Made by a program: the position numbers and the translations under genes
Assembly: GCF_013778305.1 (NCBI RefSeq)
Contig: NZ_JACEIC010000002.1
Span: 623,708 to 687,707, forward strand
DNA length: 64,000 nucleotides
DNA from: Nocardioides agri
GTDB taxonomy: Bacteria > Actinomycetota > Actinomycetes > Propionibacteriales > Nocardioidaceae
Direction of reading: 5' to 3'
Shown here: positions 16,460 through 24,167 of the stretch, in pieces
Numbering within the stretch: position 1 is the stretch's first letter
How the letters are laid out: each line of letters opens with the position of its first letter
The notes under the pieces: generated by a model
What the model was told of the DNA's origin: nothing
Database searches by the model: none
Seen by the model: only the letters and a program-made list of their open reading frames with translations

Positions 16460-17301
16460 ACCAGCACCGCCGTCGGGAAGACCTCGAAGAGGAACTCCGG
16501 CCGCAGCAGACCCGCGCACCCGGCCACCGACGCCTTCGCCCGGGGGAAGAGGCCCTCGCGCACCGCGCCGATCGCCGGCCCGTCGCCGCCGGGGCAGATG
16601 TACTCGAGGACGTGCGCGAGCCGGTCGGGCGAGGCGCCGACCTCGTCGAGGACGAGCTGGATCGCGGCGTACGTCGCCTCGGCCTGCGCGACCGAGTCGT
16701 CGGGGTGGAGCGCCTCCTGGGTCTCCATGTCGAGCGCCGCGAAGCCGCTCATGTAGAGCGTGTCACCGGCGAGCACGCCCGGCATGTAGGTGAGCGTGTC
16801 GTAGCGCGACCAGCCGGGGTTGACGTTCTTCAGCGGCAGCCGCGAGGCGGTCACGTCCAGCGCGACCAGCTGCCCGGGCCGGTGCAGCCGCGACATCAGG
16901 ATGCCGCCGGCGCCGGGGAAGACGCCGTCGCCACCCAGGCGCTCCTTGCGCTCGCGGTGCGTGCGCCGGTAGACGTCGCGGGTCTCGGGGGTGCTGTAGT
17001 CGAACGTCGTGACCGCGTTGGCGAGCGAGAGCCCGAGCGCGCCGAGCCGGCGGGCGGCCTCGTCGAGGCACCACGCGTACTGGCCCACGAAGTCGCCCTC
17101 GTGCACCACCTCGCCGCTCTCGTCGACCGGGATCACGGTCGGCAGCACGACCGCGCCCTCGCCGACCGGCGGGGCGCCGGTCTCGGCGCGGTACGGCGCG
17201 CCGCCGGGCAGCGACTCGACCACGACCGTGGTGACGTCGCCCTCGGCGGTGCGCAGCTCGTCGTAGCGCTCGAGGGCGTCGACGGCGATGTACTCGATCA
17301 T
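16456..17301 (-). CDS. RidA/YjgF-family protein, two-domain
   Basis: This 281-residue protein appears to contain two RidA-like modules. The N-terminal half includes WCLDEAARRLGALGLSLANAVTTFDY. The C-terminal half includes LAGDTLYMSGFAALD and AEATYAAIQLVLDEVGASPDRLAHVLEYI. RidA proteins hydrolyse reactive enamine or imine intermediates, or bind small ligands. ATG 17301 has a good ribosome site (AGGAGAG). Placement inside a beta-oxidation-like operon with nitrogen-ring enzymes nearby suggests it removes an imine product, but that is inference. Confidence 0.8.
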   Translation of the reverse strand: MIEYIAVDALERYDELRTAEGDVTTVVVESLPGGAPYRAETGAPPVGEGAVVLPTVIPVDESGEVVHEGDFVGQYAWCLDEAARRLGALGLSLANAVTTFDYSTPETRDVYRRTHRERKERLGGDGVFPGAGGILMSRLHRPGQLVALDVTASRLPLKNVNPGWSRYDTLTYMPGVLAGDTLYMSGFAALDMETQEALHPDDSVAQAEATYAAIQLVLDEVGASPDRLAHVLEYICPGGDGPAIGAVREGLFPRAKASVAGCAGLLRPEFLFEVFPTAVLV

Positions 17302-18623
17302 GCATCTCTCCTGGCGAGGCGGTCGGCGACCGTGATCAGCGAGGGCAGGTCCAGCGCGTCGACCGCCGCCGCGAGCGCGGCCGCGGCGGCGGGGCCGCCG
17401 ACGTTGCCGGCGAGCTTGGCGTCCAGGGCGGCGCCGGCGCTGCGGTCGACGTGGCCCGCGAGCGTGCGGCCGTCGGCGAGGGTGACGGCGACCCGGCTCG
17501 GCGCGTCCGCGGCGACCCGCGGGTCGGGCACCTCGGTCACCCGGACCCGGGCGGCGAGGGCGCGGACGGCGGGGCGGGCGAGCGACTCCGGCGCGTAGGT
17601 GTCCGCGGTGACCTCACCGTCGATGAGCAGCGCGGCCAGGCTCCACGGCAGCGAGAACTTCGCGTCGTACGCCGTGCGCGGGTCGGTCTTGTCGGGGGTG
17701 CAGACGATCGCGGCGCTGTCGGGGTGCACCTCGACGGCGACCTCGGCGATGGCGGCCGGGTCGACCGGGAGCACCTGGCGCCCCGCGTCGAGCGCGGCGT
17801 GCATGAGCTGGCAGGCCGGGTAGGGCTTGAGCGTGATGTGCGTCGTTTCCCAGCGCGCGCCGAGGTCCGCGGTCACGAGCGCCGGGTCGGCCCGGCCGCC
17901 GGCGAGGGCGGCGTAGAGGCCGCGCTCCCCCTCGAGCACGCTGGCCGGCCCGTCGGCACCGGCCGCCGCGAGCCGCGCGGCGAGGATGCCGGCGTGGGAG
18001 GCGAGGCCGGGGTGGAGCTGCTTGGTCGACGAGCCGGTCGCCAGGAACTCCAGCAGGCCGCCGGCGCTGCTGCCCGCGATGCCGAGCGCGTCGATCGTCG
18101 TGACCTCGTCCAGGCCCATGAGCCGGGCCGACACGAGTGCCGACGAGAACACGCCGCACGCCATGGTCGCGTGCACACCCCGGCCGTGGAACGCGTGCGG
18201 AGCGGCTCCGGCGATCCGGCAGACCGCCTCGAAGCCGACGACGGCCGCGACGAGCGCCTCGTCGGGCGCCGCCCCGACCTCCTCACCGACCGCCAGCAGC
18301 GCCGGGAGCACCACCGCGGTGGCGTGCACGAGGCCGCCGGCGTGGGTGTCGTCGAAGTCGAGAGCGTGCACGAGCGTCCCGGTCGCAAGCGCTGCGGCCG
18401 GTGCGCTGATCTTGAGGCCGCGACCGAGTAGCGTCGCCTGCGGCGGACCGCCGAGCCCGGCTGCCACGGACAGCGCGGGCTCGGCGGCGCCCCTCCGGGC
18501 CGCCGCCACAGCGGTCCCGAGCCCGTCCAGGACATGTCGCCGGGTTGCGGCGACGACCTCATCGGGCAGGCCGTCGCGGCGCAGGCCGAGAGCCCACGCC
18601 GCGAGGTCCGACGCCACGGTCAC
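17298..18623 (-). CDS. MmgE/PrpD family protein, second copy
   Basis: This 441-residue paralogue of the protein at 4621 shows HALDFDDTHAGGLVHAT near residue 82, STKQLHPGLASHAGI near 185 and LKPYPACQLMHAALD near 255, all family signatures. GTG 18623 overlaps the CoA-transferase stop (GTGA). Sequence divergence from the first copy suggests a different substrate. Acting beside CoA-transferase and CitE-like lyase, it may dehydrate or hydrate a branched di- or tricarboxylate. Confidence 0.87.
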   Translation of the reverse strand: MTVASDLAAWALGLRRDGLPDEVVAATRRHVLDGLGTAVAAARRGAAEPALSVAAGLGGPPQATLLGRGLKISAPAAALATGTLVHALDFDDTHAGGLVHATAVVLPALLAVGEEVGAAPDEALVAAVVGFEAVCRIAGAAPHAFHGRGVHATMACGVFSSALVSARLMGLDEVTTIDALGIAGSSAGGLLEFLATGSSTKQLHPGLASHAGILAARLAAAGADGPASVLEGERGLYAALAGGRADPALVTADLGARWETTHITLKPYPACQLMHAALDAGRQVLPVDPAAIAEVAVEVHPDSAAIVCTPDKTDPRTAYDAKFSLPWSLAALLIDGEVTADTYAPESLARPAVRALAARVRVTEVPDPRVAADAPSRVAVTLADGRTLAGHVDRSAGAALDAKLAGNVGGPAAAAALAAAVDALDLPSLITVADRLARRDA

Positions 18624-19822
18624 GGGAGCTCCCCGAAGGCGCCCTGCGCCGACAGGTGCGCGACCGTCGCGTCGTCGTACCCGAGCAGGCCTCCGAGCAG
18701 GCGGTCGGCGTCCTCGTGGCGCAGCGGCGCGCGGCGGTACGTCGGCGGCTCGGAGCCCACCCGCACCGGTGAGGCGACCTGGCGCACGGTGCCGTAGCGC
18801 GGGTGCTCGGTCTCGACGAGCAGGTTGCGGGCGATCGTGTGCGGCTCGGTCATCGCCTCGGCGACGTCGTTGATCTTCGCCGTCGGCACGGCCGCCGCCC
18901 GGAGCGGCTCGACCCACTCGGCCACCGTGCGGGTCGCGAAGATCCCCTCGAGCAGCGGCAGCAGGACGTCCCGGTTGCGGTCGCGGTCGGCGAAGGTCGC
19001 GAACCGCGGGTCCGCGGCCCACTCCGGCCGGTCGATGACGGCGGTCAGCCGCTGCCAGAACTTCTCCTTGGCGCAGCCGACGACCAGCCAGCCGTCCTTG
19101 GCCTCGAACGCCTGGAAGGGCACCAGCGACGGGTGCGCGGAGTGCCGGGTGCGCACCGGCTGGAAGCCGGCGTTGAGGTGCCAGGCGGCCGGATAGGTCA
19201 GCAGGCCCATCGCGGTGTCGTAGAGGCTGACGTCGCAGTCCATGCCCACGCCGTCGCGGCGGGCGGCGTGGATGCCGGCCAGCAACGAGATCGCAGCGAC
19301 GAACCCGCCGCTGTAGTCGACCATCGACAGGCCCGACTTGGTCGGCGGCCCCTCCGGGTCACCGGTGAGGTCCATCCACCCCGCGAGCGCCTGGAGCACG
19401 TAGTCGTAGCCCGGCTCCTTCTGCCGCGGACCGGTCATGCCGAAGCCGGTCAGCGAGCAGCAGACGATCGCCGGGTTGAGGTGCTTGAGGTCGTCGTAGG
19501 TGATGCCGATCTTCGCCGGCACGTCGCCGCGCAGGTTGCTGTAGACAGCGTCGCTGACCGTGACCAGGTCCTCGAAGACCGCTCGCCCGGCCGGGGTGGC
19601 GAGGTCGAGGGAGAGGCTGGACTTGTTGCGGTTGAAGGTCTCGAAGAACAGCGAGTCCTCGCCCTCGGCGTACGGCGGGACGTAGCGGCCGACGTCGCCG
19701 CCGACCCGCGGGTCCTCGATCTTGATCACCTCGGCGCCGAGGTCGGCGAGGTGCACGCTGCCGAACGGCCCGGCGCCGTACTGCTCGACCGCGATGATGC
19801 GGACGTCCTCGAGCGGCCTCAT
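18620..19822 (-). CDS. CaiB/BaiF family III CoA-transferase
   Basis: This 400-residue transferase has the opening VEQYGAGPFGSVHLADLGA and EVIKIEDPRVGGD. The catalytic Asp is expected in LSMVDYSGGF, near residue 167. RHSAHPSLVPFQAFEAKDGW follows. It is coupled to the LLM oxidoreductase upstream and MmgE/PrpD downstream. It probably activates a carboxylic acid intermediate as a CoA ester before the beta-oxidation steps encoded in the same operon. Confidence 0.9.
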   Translation of the reverse strand: MRPLEDVRIIAVEQYGAGPFGSVHLADLGAEVIKIEDPRVGGDVGRYVPPYAEGEDSLFFETFNRNKSSLSLDLATPAGRAVFEDLVTVSDAVYSNLRGDVPAKIGITYDDLKHLNPAIVCCSLTGFGMTGPRQKEPGYDYVLQALAGWMDLTGDPEGPPTKSGLSMVDYSGGFVAAISLLAGIHAARRDGVGMDCDVSLYDTAMGLLTYPAAWHLNAGFQPVRTRHSAHPSLVPFQAFEAKDGWLVVGCAKEKFWQRLTAVIDRPEWAADPRFATFADRDRNRDVLLPLLEGIFATRTVAEWVEPLRAAAVPTAKINDVAEAMTEPHTIARNLLVETEHPRYGTVRQVASPVRVGSEPPTYRRAPLRHEDADRLLGGLLGYDDATVAHLSAQGAFGELP

Positions 19823-20850
19823 CGCGCGCCTCCTGTGAGCTCGGCGATCATCGCGATGACCTCCTTCTGGGCCACCCGGATCTCCGCGGCCGAGAGGCCG
19901 TGGGTGGGCGGCGTGAGCTTGATGGTGTCGGCGACGCCGTCGTAGGCCGCGATCCGCTCTGCGACCTGGTCGCGGGTGCCGGAGAGCGTGAGCGCATCGA
20001 CCATCGCGTCGGAGACGTGGCCGGCCAGCTCGCCCGCCGTGGCCCCGGAGAACGCGTCGATGACCTTCTGCTGGTCGGCGGCGAGCCCGTGGAAGTCGAA
20101 GAAGTCCGCGTAGGTGCGGACCGTCGCGTAGAAGCCGACCATGCCGGCGCTGCGACGGCGCGCGAGGGCCGGGTCGGCGTCGACCGAGCAGCACGACGAG
20201 GTGACGACCTCCACGTCGGCGCGGGTGCGCCCACCGCGTGCGATCCCGGCCTCGATCTCGGGCAGGATCCGCTCCCGCAGGAATGCGGGCGAGGTCAGCT
20301 CGTGCGAGATCCAGCCGTCGGCGATCTCGCCGGCCAGCCGGGTCAGCGCCGGGCCCATCGCGGCCAGGTGGATCGGGATGTCGGTGCGCAGCACCGGGTA
20401 GGGGCGCCGGTAGCCGCGGATCCGCATCGGCTCGCGCTCGCCGTCGAGGTCGATCGGCTCGCCGGTGGTGCAGCCGGCCCAGAAGGCGCGGATGTTGCGC
20501 ACGGTCTCGCGCAGGTGGGTGACCGGCTTGTCCCAGTCGACGTGGTGCCAGTCCACATTGAGCTTCTGGACCCCGCTGCCCAGGCCGAGCACGAACCGGC
20601 CGCCGGCGATCTCGTCGAGGTCGAGCGCCTCGAGCGCCGTGACCATCGGGCTGCGCGGGAAGGCCAGGGCGATCGCGGTTCCGACCCGCGCCGTGCTGGT
20701 CGCCTGGGCGACCGCCGCGGCGCTGACCGGCGCGCTGCGGTGCAGCTCGGGCACCCAGACGGCGTCGGCGCCGGCGGCCTCGGCCGCGCGGGCGGCGTCG
20801 GCGAGCTCGCCGAGCGTCTCGCCCCAGGGACCGTAGGTGAGGCGGAGCAT
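19819..20850 (-). CDS. LLM-class F420-dependent oxidoreductase
   Basis: This 343-residue luciferase-like TIM barrel belongs to the F420-dependent group typical of actinomycetes. TLGELADAARAAEAAGADAVWVPE, STARVGTAIALAFPRSP, LGLGSGVQKLN and IPIHLAAMGPALTRLAGEIADGW are characteristic. ATG 20850 shares its A with the preceding TGA. The cofactor could be F420 or FMN; F420 is more common for this subfamily. It likely performs a hydride transfer on a pathway ketone, aldehyde or double bond. Confidence 0.82.
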   Translation of the reverse strand: MLRLTYGPWGETLGELADAARAAEAAGADAVWVPELHRSAPVSAAAVAQATSTARVGTAIALAFPRSPMVTALEALDLDEIAGGRFVLGLGSGVQKLNVDWHHVDWDKPVTHLRETVRNIRAFWAGCTTGEPIDLDGEREPMRIRGYRRPYPVLRTDIPIHLAAMGPALTRLAGEIADGWISHELTSPAFLRERILPEIEAGIARGGRTRADVEVVTSSCCSVDADPALARRRSAGMVGFYATVRTYADFFDFHGLAADQQKVIDAFSGATAGELAGHVSDAMVDALTLSGTRDQVAERIAAYDGVADTIKLTPPTHGLSAAEIRVAQKEVIAMIAELTGGAR

Positions 20851-21371
20851 CAGTCCTCCAGCGACAGCGGCCGCTCGCCCTCGGGGAAGATCCCCTCGAG
20901 CTGCTCGGCGCCGTGCTTGTAGACGTAGAAGGTGCGCAGGAAGGAGCACACCTCCTTGCCGTCCTGGTTGAGGGTCCGGGTGCGCACGGTGACGATGCCG
21001 GCGTGCGGGCGCGAGGACGACTCGCGCTTCTCCAGCACGATCGACTCGCTGTAGAGCGTGTCGCCGGCGAACACCGGGTGGGTCATCTTGATGTCGTCCC
21101 AGCCCAGGTTGGCGAACGCGTTCTGGGTCAGGTCGGTGACGCTCTGCCCGACGGCGATCGCCACCGTCAGGGTGGAGACGACCAGGGGCTTCTGGAACTC
21201 CGACTTCGCGGCGTACTCCGCGTTGAAGTGCATCTGGTTGGTGTTCATGGTCAGCAGCGAGAACCAGGTGTTGTCCGCCTCGCTGACCGTGCGGCCGAGG
21301 GGATGCTGGTAGATGTCGCCGACGGTGAAGTCCTCGAAGAACCGTCCCTGCCAGCCGGGCTGCTTGCTCAC
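20850..21371 (-). CDS. MaoC-family dehydratase
   Basis: This 173-residue MaoC hydratase resembles mesaconyl-CoA or (R)-specific enoyl-CoA hydratases. FEDFTVGDIYQHPLGRTVSEADNTWF opens the fold. MNTNQMHFNAEYAAKSEFQKPLVVS holds the catalytic Asn/His region. GTG 21371 overlaps the esterase stop. Similarity to mesaconyl-CoA hydratases is notable because mesaconate is a methyl-branched C5 dicarboxylate, which would fit a citraconate-like pathway. That assignment is tentative. Confidence 0.83.
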   Translation of the reverse strand: MSKQPGWQGRFFEDFTVGDIYQHPLGRTVSEADNTWFSLLTMNTNQMHFNAEYAAKSEFQKPLVVSTLTVAIAVGQSVTDLTQNAFANLGWDDIKMTHPVFAGDTLYSESIVLEKRESSSRPHAGIVTVRTRTLNQDGKEVCSFLRTFYVYKHGAEQLEGIFPEGERPLSLED

Positions 21372-22021
21372 GCCGTACCTCTCAGGTCTGCGGACGCCAG
21401 CAGCAGCTGGGCGACCGCCTCGGGCCTGGTCAGCGGGGCGTCGTGGCCGCCGTCGATCCAGGCGTAGGGGGTGCCGCGCTCGTCGAGGCGGCCCCGGGTG
21501 GTGCCGCACGGGTACGCCGGGGGCGTGTCCGTGCAGAAGGCGTAGGTCGTCGCGGCGTCCGGCTCGCCGGGCGAGGCGGGGTCCAGCGACGGGGCGAGCG
21601 GCACCGGGACGAGCCGCTGGTTCATCCAGGCGGCGGTCGCGGCGTCCAGGTCACCGGCGGGCTCGATCTGCCGGGGCGGGATCACGGTCTCGCGCGGCGG
21701 GAGCTGCGGCGGGGAGGCGCCGAGGTCGACCGCGCGCTCGCCGGGGTCGGGCACGGCGGCGTCGACGTACACGATCGCCCGGACGGGCCGCCGCAGCGCC
21801 ACCTCGCGCACGACCACGCCGCCCTGGCTGTGACCGACGAGCACGACGTCGTCCCCGTCGGCGTACGGGAGCACCTCCTCGACCCACCGGTCGAGCGAGG
21901 CCGCGTCGCTGGAGAGTGTCGGCGCGTGCACGTCGTGGCCGGCGGCGCGCAGCAGCGGCGCCACCCGGTCCCAGGCCCAGCCGCCGCGGAACGCCCCGTG
22001 GACGAGGACGAACGTGCTCAC
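21368..22021 (-). CDS. MES/HNL-like alpha/beta hydrolase
   Basis: This 217-residue alpha/beta hydrolase begins TFVLVHGAFRGGWAWDRVAPLLRAAGH in several segments, the pattern of plant methylesterases and hydroxynitrile lyases. The nucleophile elbow is GHSQGG (near residue 60-66). The late His lies in WIDGGHDAPLT. GTG 22021 overlaps the next stop. In plants a MES-family enzyme removes the methyl ester of the chlorophyll isocyclic ring from fluorescent catabolites. A parallel role here is an inference from the surrounding chlorophyll-catabolism-like genes. Confidence 0.8.
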   Translation of the reverse strand: MSTFVLVHGAFRGGWAWDRVAPLLRAAGHDVHAPTLSSDAASLDRWVEEVLPYADGDDVVLVGHSQGGVVVREVALRRPVRAIVYVDAAVPDPGERAVDLGASPPQLPPRETVIPPRQIEPAGDLDAATAAWMNQRLVPVPLAPSLDPASPGEPDAATTYAFCTDTPPAYPCGTTRGRLDERGTPYAWIDGGHDAPLTRPEAVAQLLLASADLRGTA

Positions 22022-22338
22022 GCGGAGTTCCCGGGCTCGTCGAGGACGACCTCGAGGTACTCGCGCGGGTAGGACTCGTAGGGCTGCAGGTGCTCGTACA
22101 TCGCGACCAGGTGGTCCTGGTAGTCGGGGTGCTGGGTGCACTCCTCGTAGGACGCGACCGAGTCGAAGTAGCGCAGGTGCGTGAAGTGGGTCCGGTCCTC
22201 GACGCCGCGCACGAGCCGGCGGCCGCGGTAGCCCGGGTGGTCGCGGAAGAACCGGCCGAACTCCTCGGACAGCGCGACGTACGCCGCCGCGTGCTCCTCG
22301 CCCGGCTTGGTCCATGCCTGGCTCACCACCACGATCAC
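22018..22338 (-). CDS. Small ferredoxin-fold protein (EthD/dimeric barrel-like)
   Basis: This 106-residue protein begins VIVVVSQAWTKPGEE. It contains RDHPGYRGRRLVRGVEDRTHFTHLRYFDSVASYEECTQHPDY in consecutive segments, typical of dimeric alpha/beta barrel monooxygenase-like or EthD proteins. GTG 22338 has a clear AAGGAG site 5 nt upstream. It is first in the 14-gene operon. Relatives include cofactor-free oxygenases and the heme oxygenase IsdG fold, but no diagnostic heme-ligand pattern is clear. Confidence 0.7.
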   Translation of the reverse strand: MIVVVSQAWTKPGEEHAAAYVALSEEFGRFFRDHPGYRGRRLVRGVEDRTHFTHLRYFDSVASYEECTQHPDYQDHLVAMYEHLQPYESYPREYLEVVLDEPGNSA

Positions 22339-22371
22339 GGCCGACTCCTTCCTGGAATGAATGACAACATA

Positions 22372-22382
22372 GATCATATATC
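22372..22382. promoter_or_regulatory. AT-rich shared element, divergent promoter
   Basis: GATCATATATCC on the plus strand provides TATATC about 14 nt before ATG 22397. On the minus strand TATGAT (22378-22373) lies about 35 nt before GTG 22338. One element thus serves the RCCR-like operon and the 14-gene operon. Confidence 0.6.
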
Positions 22383-22396
22383 CGTACCATGCAGGC

Positions 22397-23224
22397 ATGA
22401 CGAGCAGCACACAGACCAAGACCATCCACGAGTTCCTGGCGGACGCTCCGAACGTCGACCGCATGGAGCTCTGGACCGCACTCTGGGGCATCCTCAGCGA
22501 GGCCAAGGACAGGATCACCGCGGAGCTGGACGTGCAGCCGTACCCGTCCGGTGACGGCCTGGACTACTGGACGTCGGAGGACGGCGGCTACGAGGGATCG
22601 CTCAACCCCTACGTCGGCGACCCGGACAACGGCGTGGAGTGGCTCGTGCACTCCTGGATCGGCAACCGCAAGAACTCGATCCTCGACATGAACCTGCAGG
22701 TCTGGCTCGGTCCGCACATCGACGTGCCGCACCTCGTGCTCGTCTTCGGCACCGTGCCCAACGTCTTCCACTTCTCCGACGTGGTCCCGCGCCGCGACCC
22801 GATGGTCGACGTCGACTACCTCAACACCTACTTCGACCCGCAGAACGCGAAGTGGCTCGAGCTGCGCGGCGACGACCGGTTCGTCTGGTCGGTCAGCCAC
22901 GGCACCTACATGCGCGCCTTCAACTCCCCCATCGCGAACTCCTACATGGCCACCTGCTCGGACGCCGAGGCCGTCGAGGTCTTCGGCGCGGCCGTCCGCG
23001 ACCGGGTCGACACCTGGCTGCAGTGGGTCCGTGACGCCACGCCGGTCCCGGTCGAGGAGCGTGCCGCTCTCCGCGAGCGCGACCACCTCGTGCGCCGCTA
23101 CGGCTACACGCTGGACCCGATGAACGAGCTGTCGAAGAGGTTCCTCGGCGCCGAGCGCGTCGACGAGCTCGTCGCGACCCGCGCCGGCCTCGACCAGATC
23201 GCCGCCCTGCAGGCCCGGGCATGA
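22397..23224 (+). CDS. Red chlorophyll catabolite reductase-like protein A
   Basis: This 275-residue protein resembles plant RCC reductase over most of its length, judged from memory of the Arabidopsis sequence. Matching blocks are EWLVHSW (81-87), VPHLVLVF (110-117), SDVVPRRDP (127-135) then DYLNTYFD (140-147), YMRAFNSP (171-178), and a C-terminal LDPMNELSKRFLGAERVDEL (239-258). Plant RCCR reduces the ring-opened chlorophyll product RCC and shares its fold with ferredoxin-dependent bilin reductases. The Asp of DPMNE aligns by eye near the plant catalytic Asp; the plant Glu is not conserved. It is coupled to an epimerase-like gene. A paralogue is at 49073-49888. Confidence 0.75.
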   Translation: MTSSTQTKTIHEFLADAPNVDRMELWTALWGILSEAKDRITAELDVQPYPSGDGLDYWTSEDGGYEGSLNPYVGDPDNGVEWLVHSWIGNRKNSILDMNLQVWLGPHIDVPHLVLVFGTVPNVFHFSDVVPRRDPMVDVDYLNTYFDPQNAKWLELRGDDRFVWSVSHGTYMRAFNSPIANSYMATCSDAEAVEVFGAAVRDRVDTWLQWVRDATPVPVEERAALRERDHLVRRYGYTLDPMNELSKRFLGAERVDELVATRAGLDQIAALQARA

Positions 23225-24084
23225 AGGTGCTCGTGATCGGTGCCGGCCTGGTCGGCACCGAGGTCGGCACCCGGCTGCGCGGACTCGGCCACGAGGTCGC
23301 CGGCACGACGACCACGCCCGGCAAGGTCGAGGCGCTGAGGGAGAGGCTGGACGAGGTGCTGGTGCTGCGCGGCAGCGACCGTGAGGCGGTGGCCGCCGCG
23401 ATCGCCGGCCGCGACGCCGTCGTCATCGCCGCCGGGCCGTCGGCCCAGAAGGCGATGACGCCCGAGGACCGCGCCGCGTCGTACCGGGAGATCCTCGTCG
23501 ACACGGCCGAGTCGGTCGTCGCGGCAGGAGGTGCGCCGTACCTCGTCGCGCTGTCGTCGCTGTCGGTCTACGGCGACGCTGCCGACCACCTCGACGAGGT
23601 CACCGAGGACTCCCCCGTGACCAGCTCGACGGACCCGAGCCCGACGATGTTCCTGGCGATGGAGCGGGTCTACCTGGACGAGGCGGGCGATCGCTCGTGC
23701 GTCTTCCGCTGCGGCGACATCTTCGGCGCCGACGACCCGCCGATCGAGGCCAAGGTGGGCATGGCTCACCAGTACCTCGGTGGCTCGGTGCCGTTCAGCG
23801 GCGAGGCGCTCTTCTACCGCCTGGCGGTCGAGGACGCAGCCGACGCGATCGTGCACGCGCTGGAGACCCGGATCACCGGGCTGCACAACCTGACCCACGC
23901 CGAGGTGCCGCCGACCAACGCGGCCCTCTTCGACGCGATCTCCGCCGCCGTCGGTCAGCCGGCGCTGACCTACCGCGACGAGATCGCGTCCCCGAAGCGG
24001 CCGATCTCGGTCGCGCGGCTCGCCGGCACCGGGTTCGTGGCACAGCGGTCGTACGACGCCGCCACCCTCTCCGCCGCGGGCTGA
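23221..24084 (+). CDS. NAD(P)-binding epimerase-like protein
   Basis: This 287-residue extended SDR-like protein begins MKVLVIGAGLVGTEVG, a Rossmann GxGxxG. It has ALSSLSVYGDAADH near residue 105, FRCGDIFG near 160 and LAVEDAADAIVHAL near 202. The usual YxxxK catalytic pair is not evident; the corresponding area reads TMFLAMERVYL. It may therefore bind NAD(P) with altered chemistry. The start overlaps the RCCR-like stop (ATGA), so the two are probably made together and may act in sequence. Confidence 0.8.
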   Translation: MKVLVIGAGLVGTEVGTRLRGLGHEVAGTTTTPGKVEALRERLDEVLVLRGSDREAVAAAIAGRDAVVIAAGPSAQKAMTPEDRAASYREILVDTAESVVAAGGAPYLVALSSLSVYGDAADHLDEVTEDSPVTSSTDPSPTMFLAMERVYLDEAGDRSCVFRCGDIFGADDPPIEAKVGMAHQYLGGSVPFSGEALFYRLAVEDAADAIVHALETRITGLHNLTHAEVPPTNAALFDAISAAVGQPALTYRDEIASPKRPISVARLAGTGFVAQRSYDAATLSAAG

Positions 24085-24095
24085 GCACACGGCGT

Positions 24096-24141
24096 CCGGC
24101 CCCCTCACGCACCCGCGCAGAACGGGACGTGAGGGGGCCGG
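24096..24141. terminator. Bidirectional terminator hairpin
   Basis: CCGGCCCCCTCACG at 24096-24109 pairs perfectly with CGTGAGGGGGCCGG at 24128-24141 across an 18-nt loop. It lies between the convergent epimerase-like and LPXTG genes. Confidence 0.8.
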
Positions 24142-24167
24142 TCGTCATGCGTGGCGCCCTGCGGACG

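Noticed and set aside
1183..22338. Steroid catabolic cluster
   Set aside because: A KstD-like flavoprotein, Ltp2-like thiolase/DUF35 and MaoC pair recall steroid degradation. Core steroid genes (KshA, HsaC/HsaD, Mce) are absent, and RCCR-, NOL- and chlorophyllase-like genes are not explained. I keep it only as an alternative for the side-chain module.
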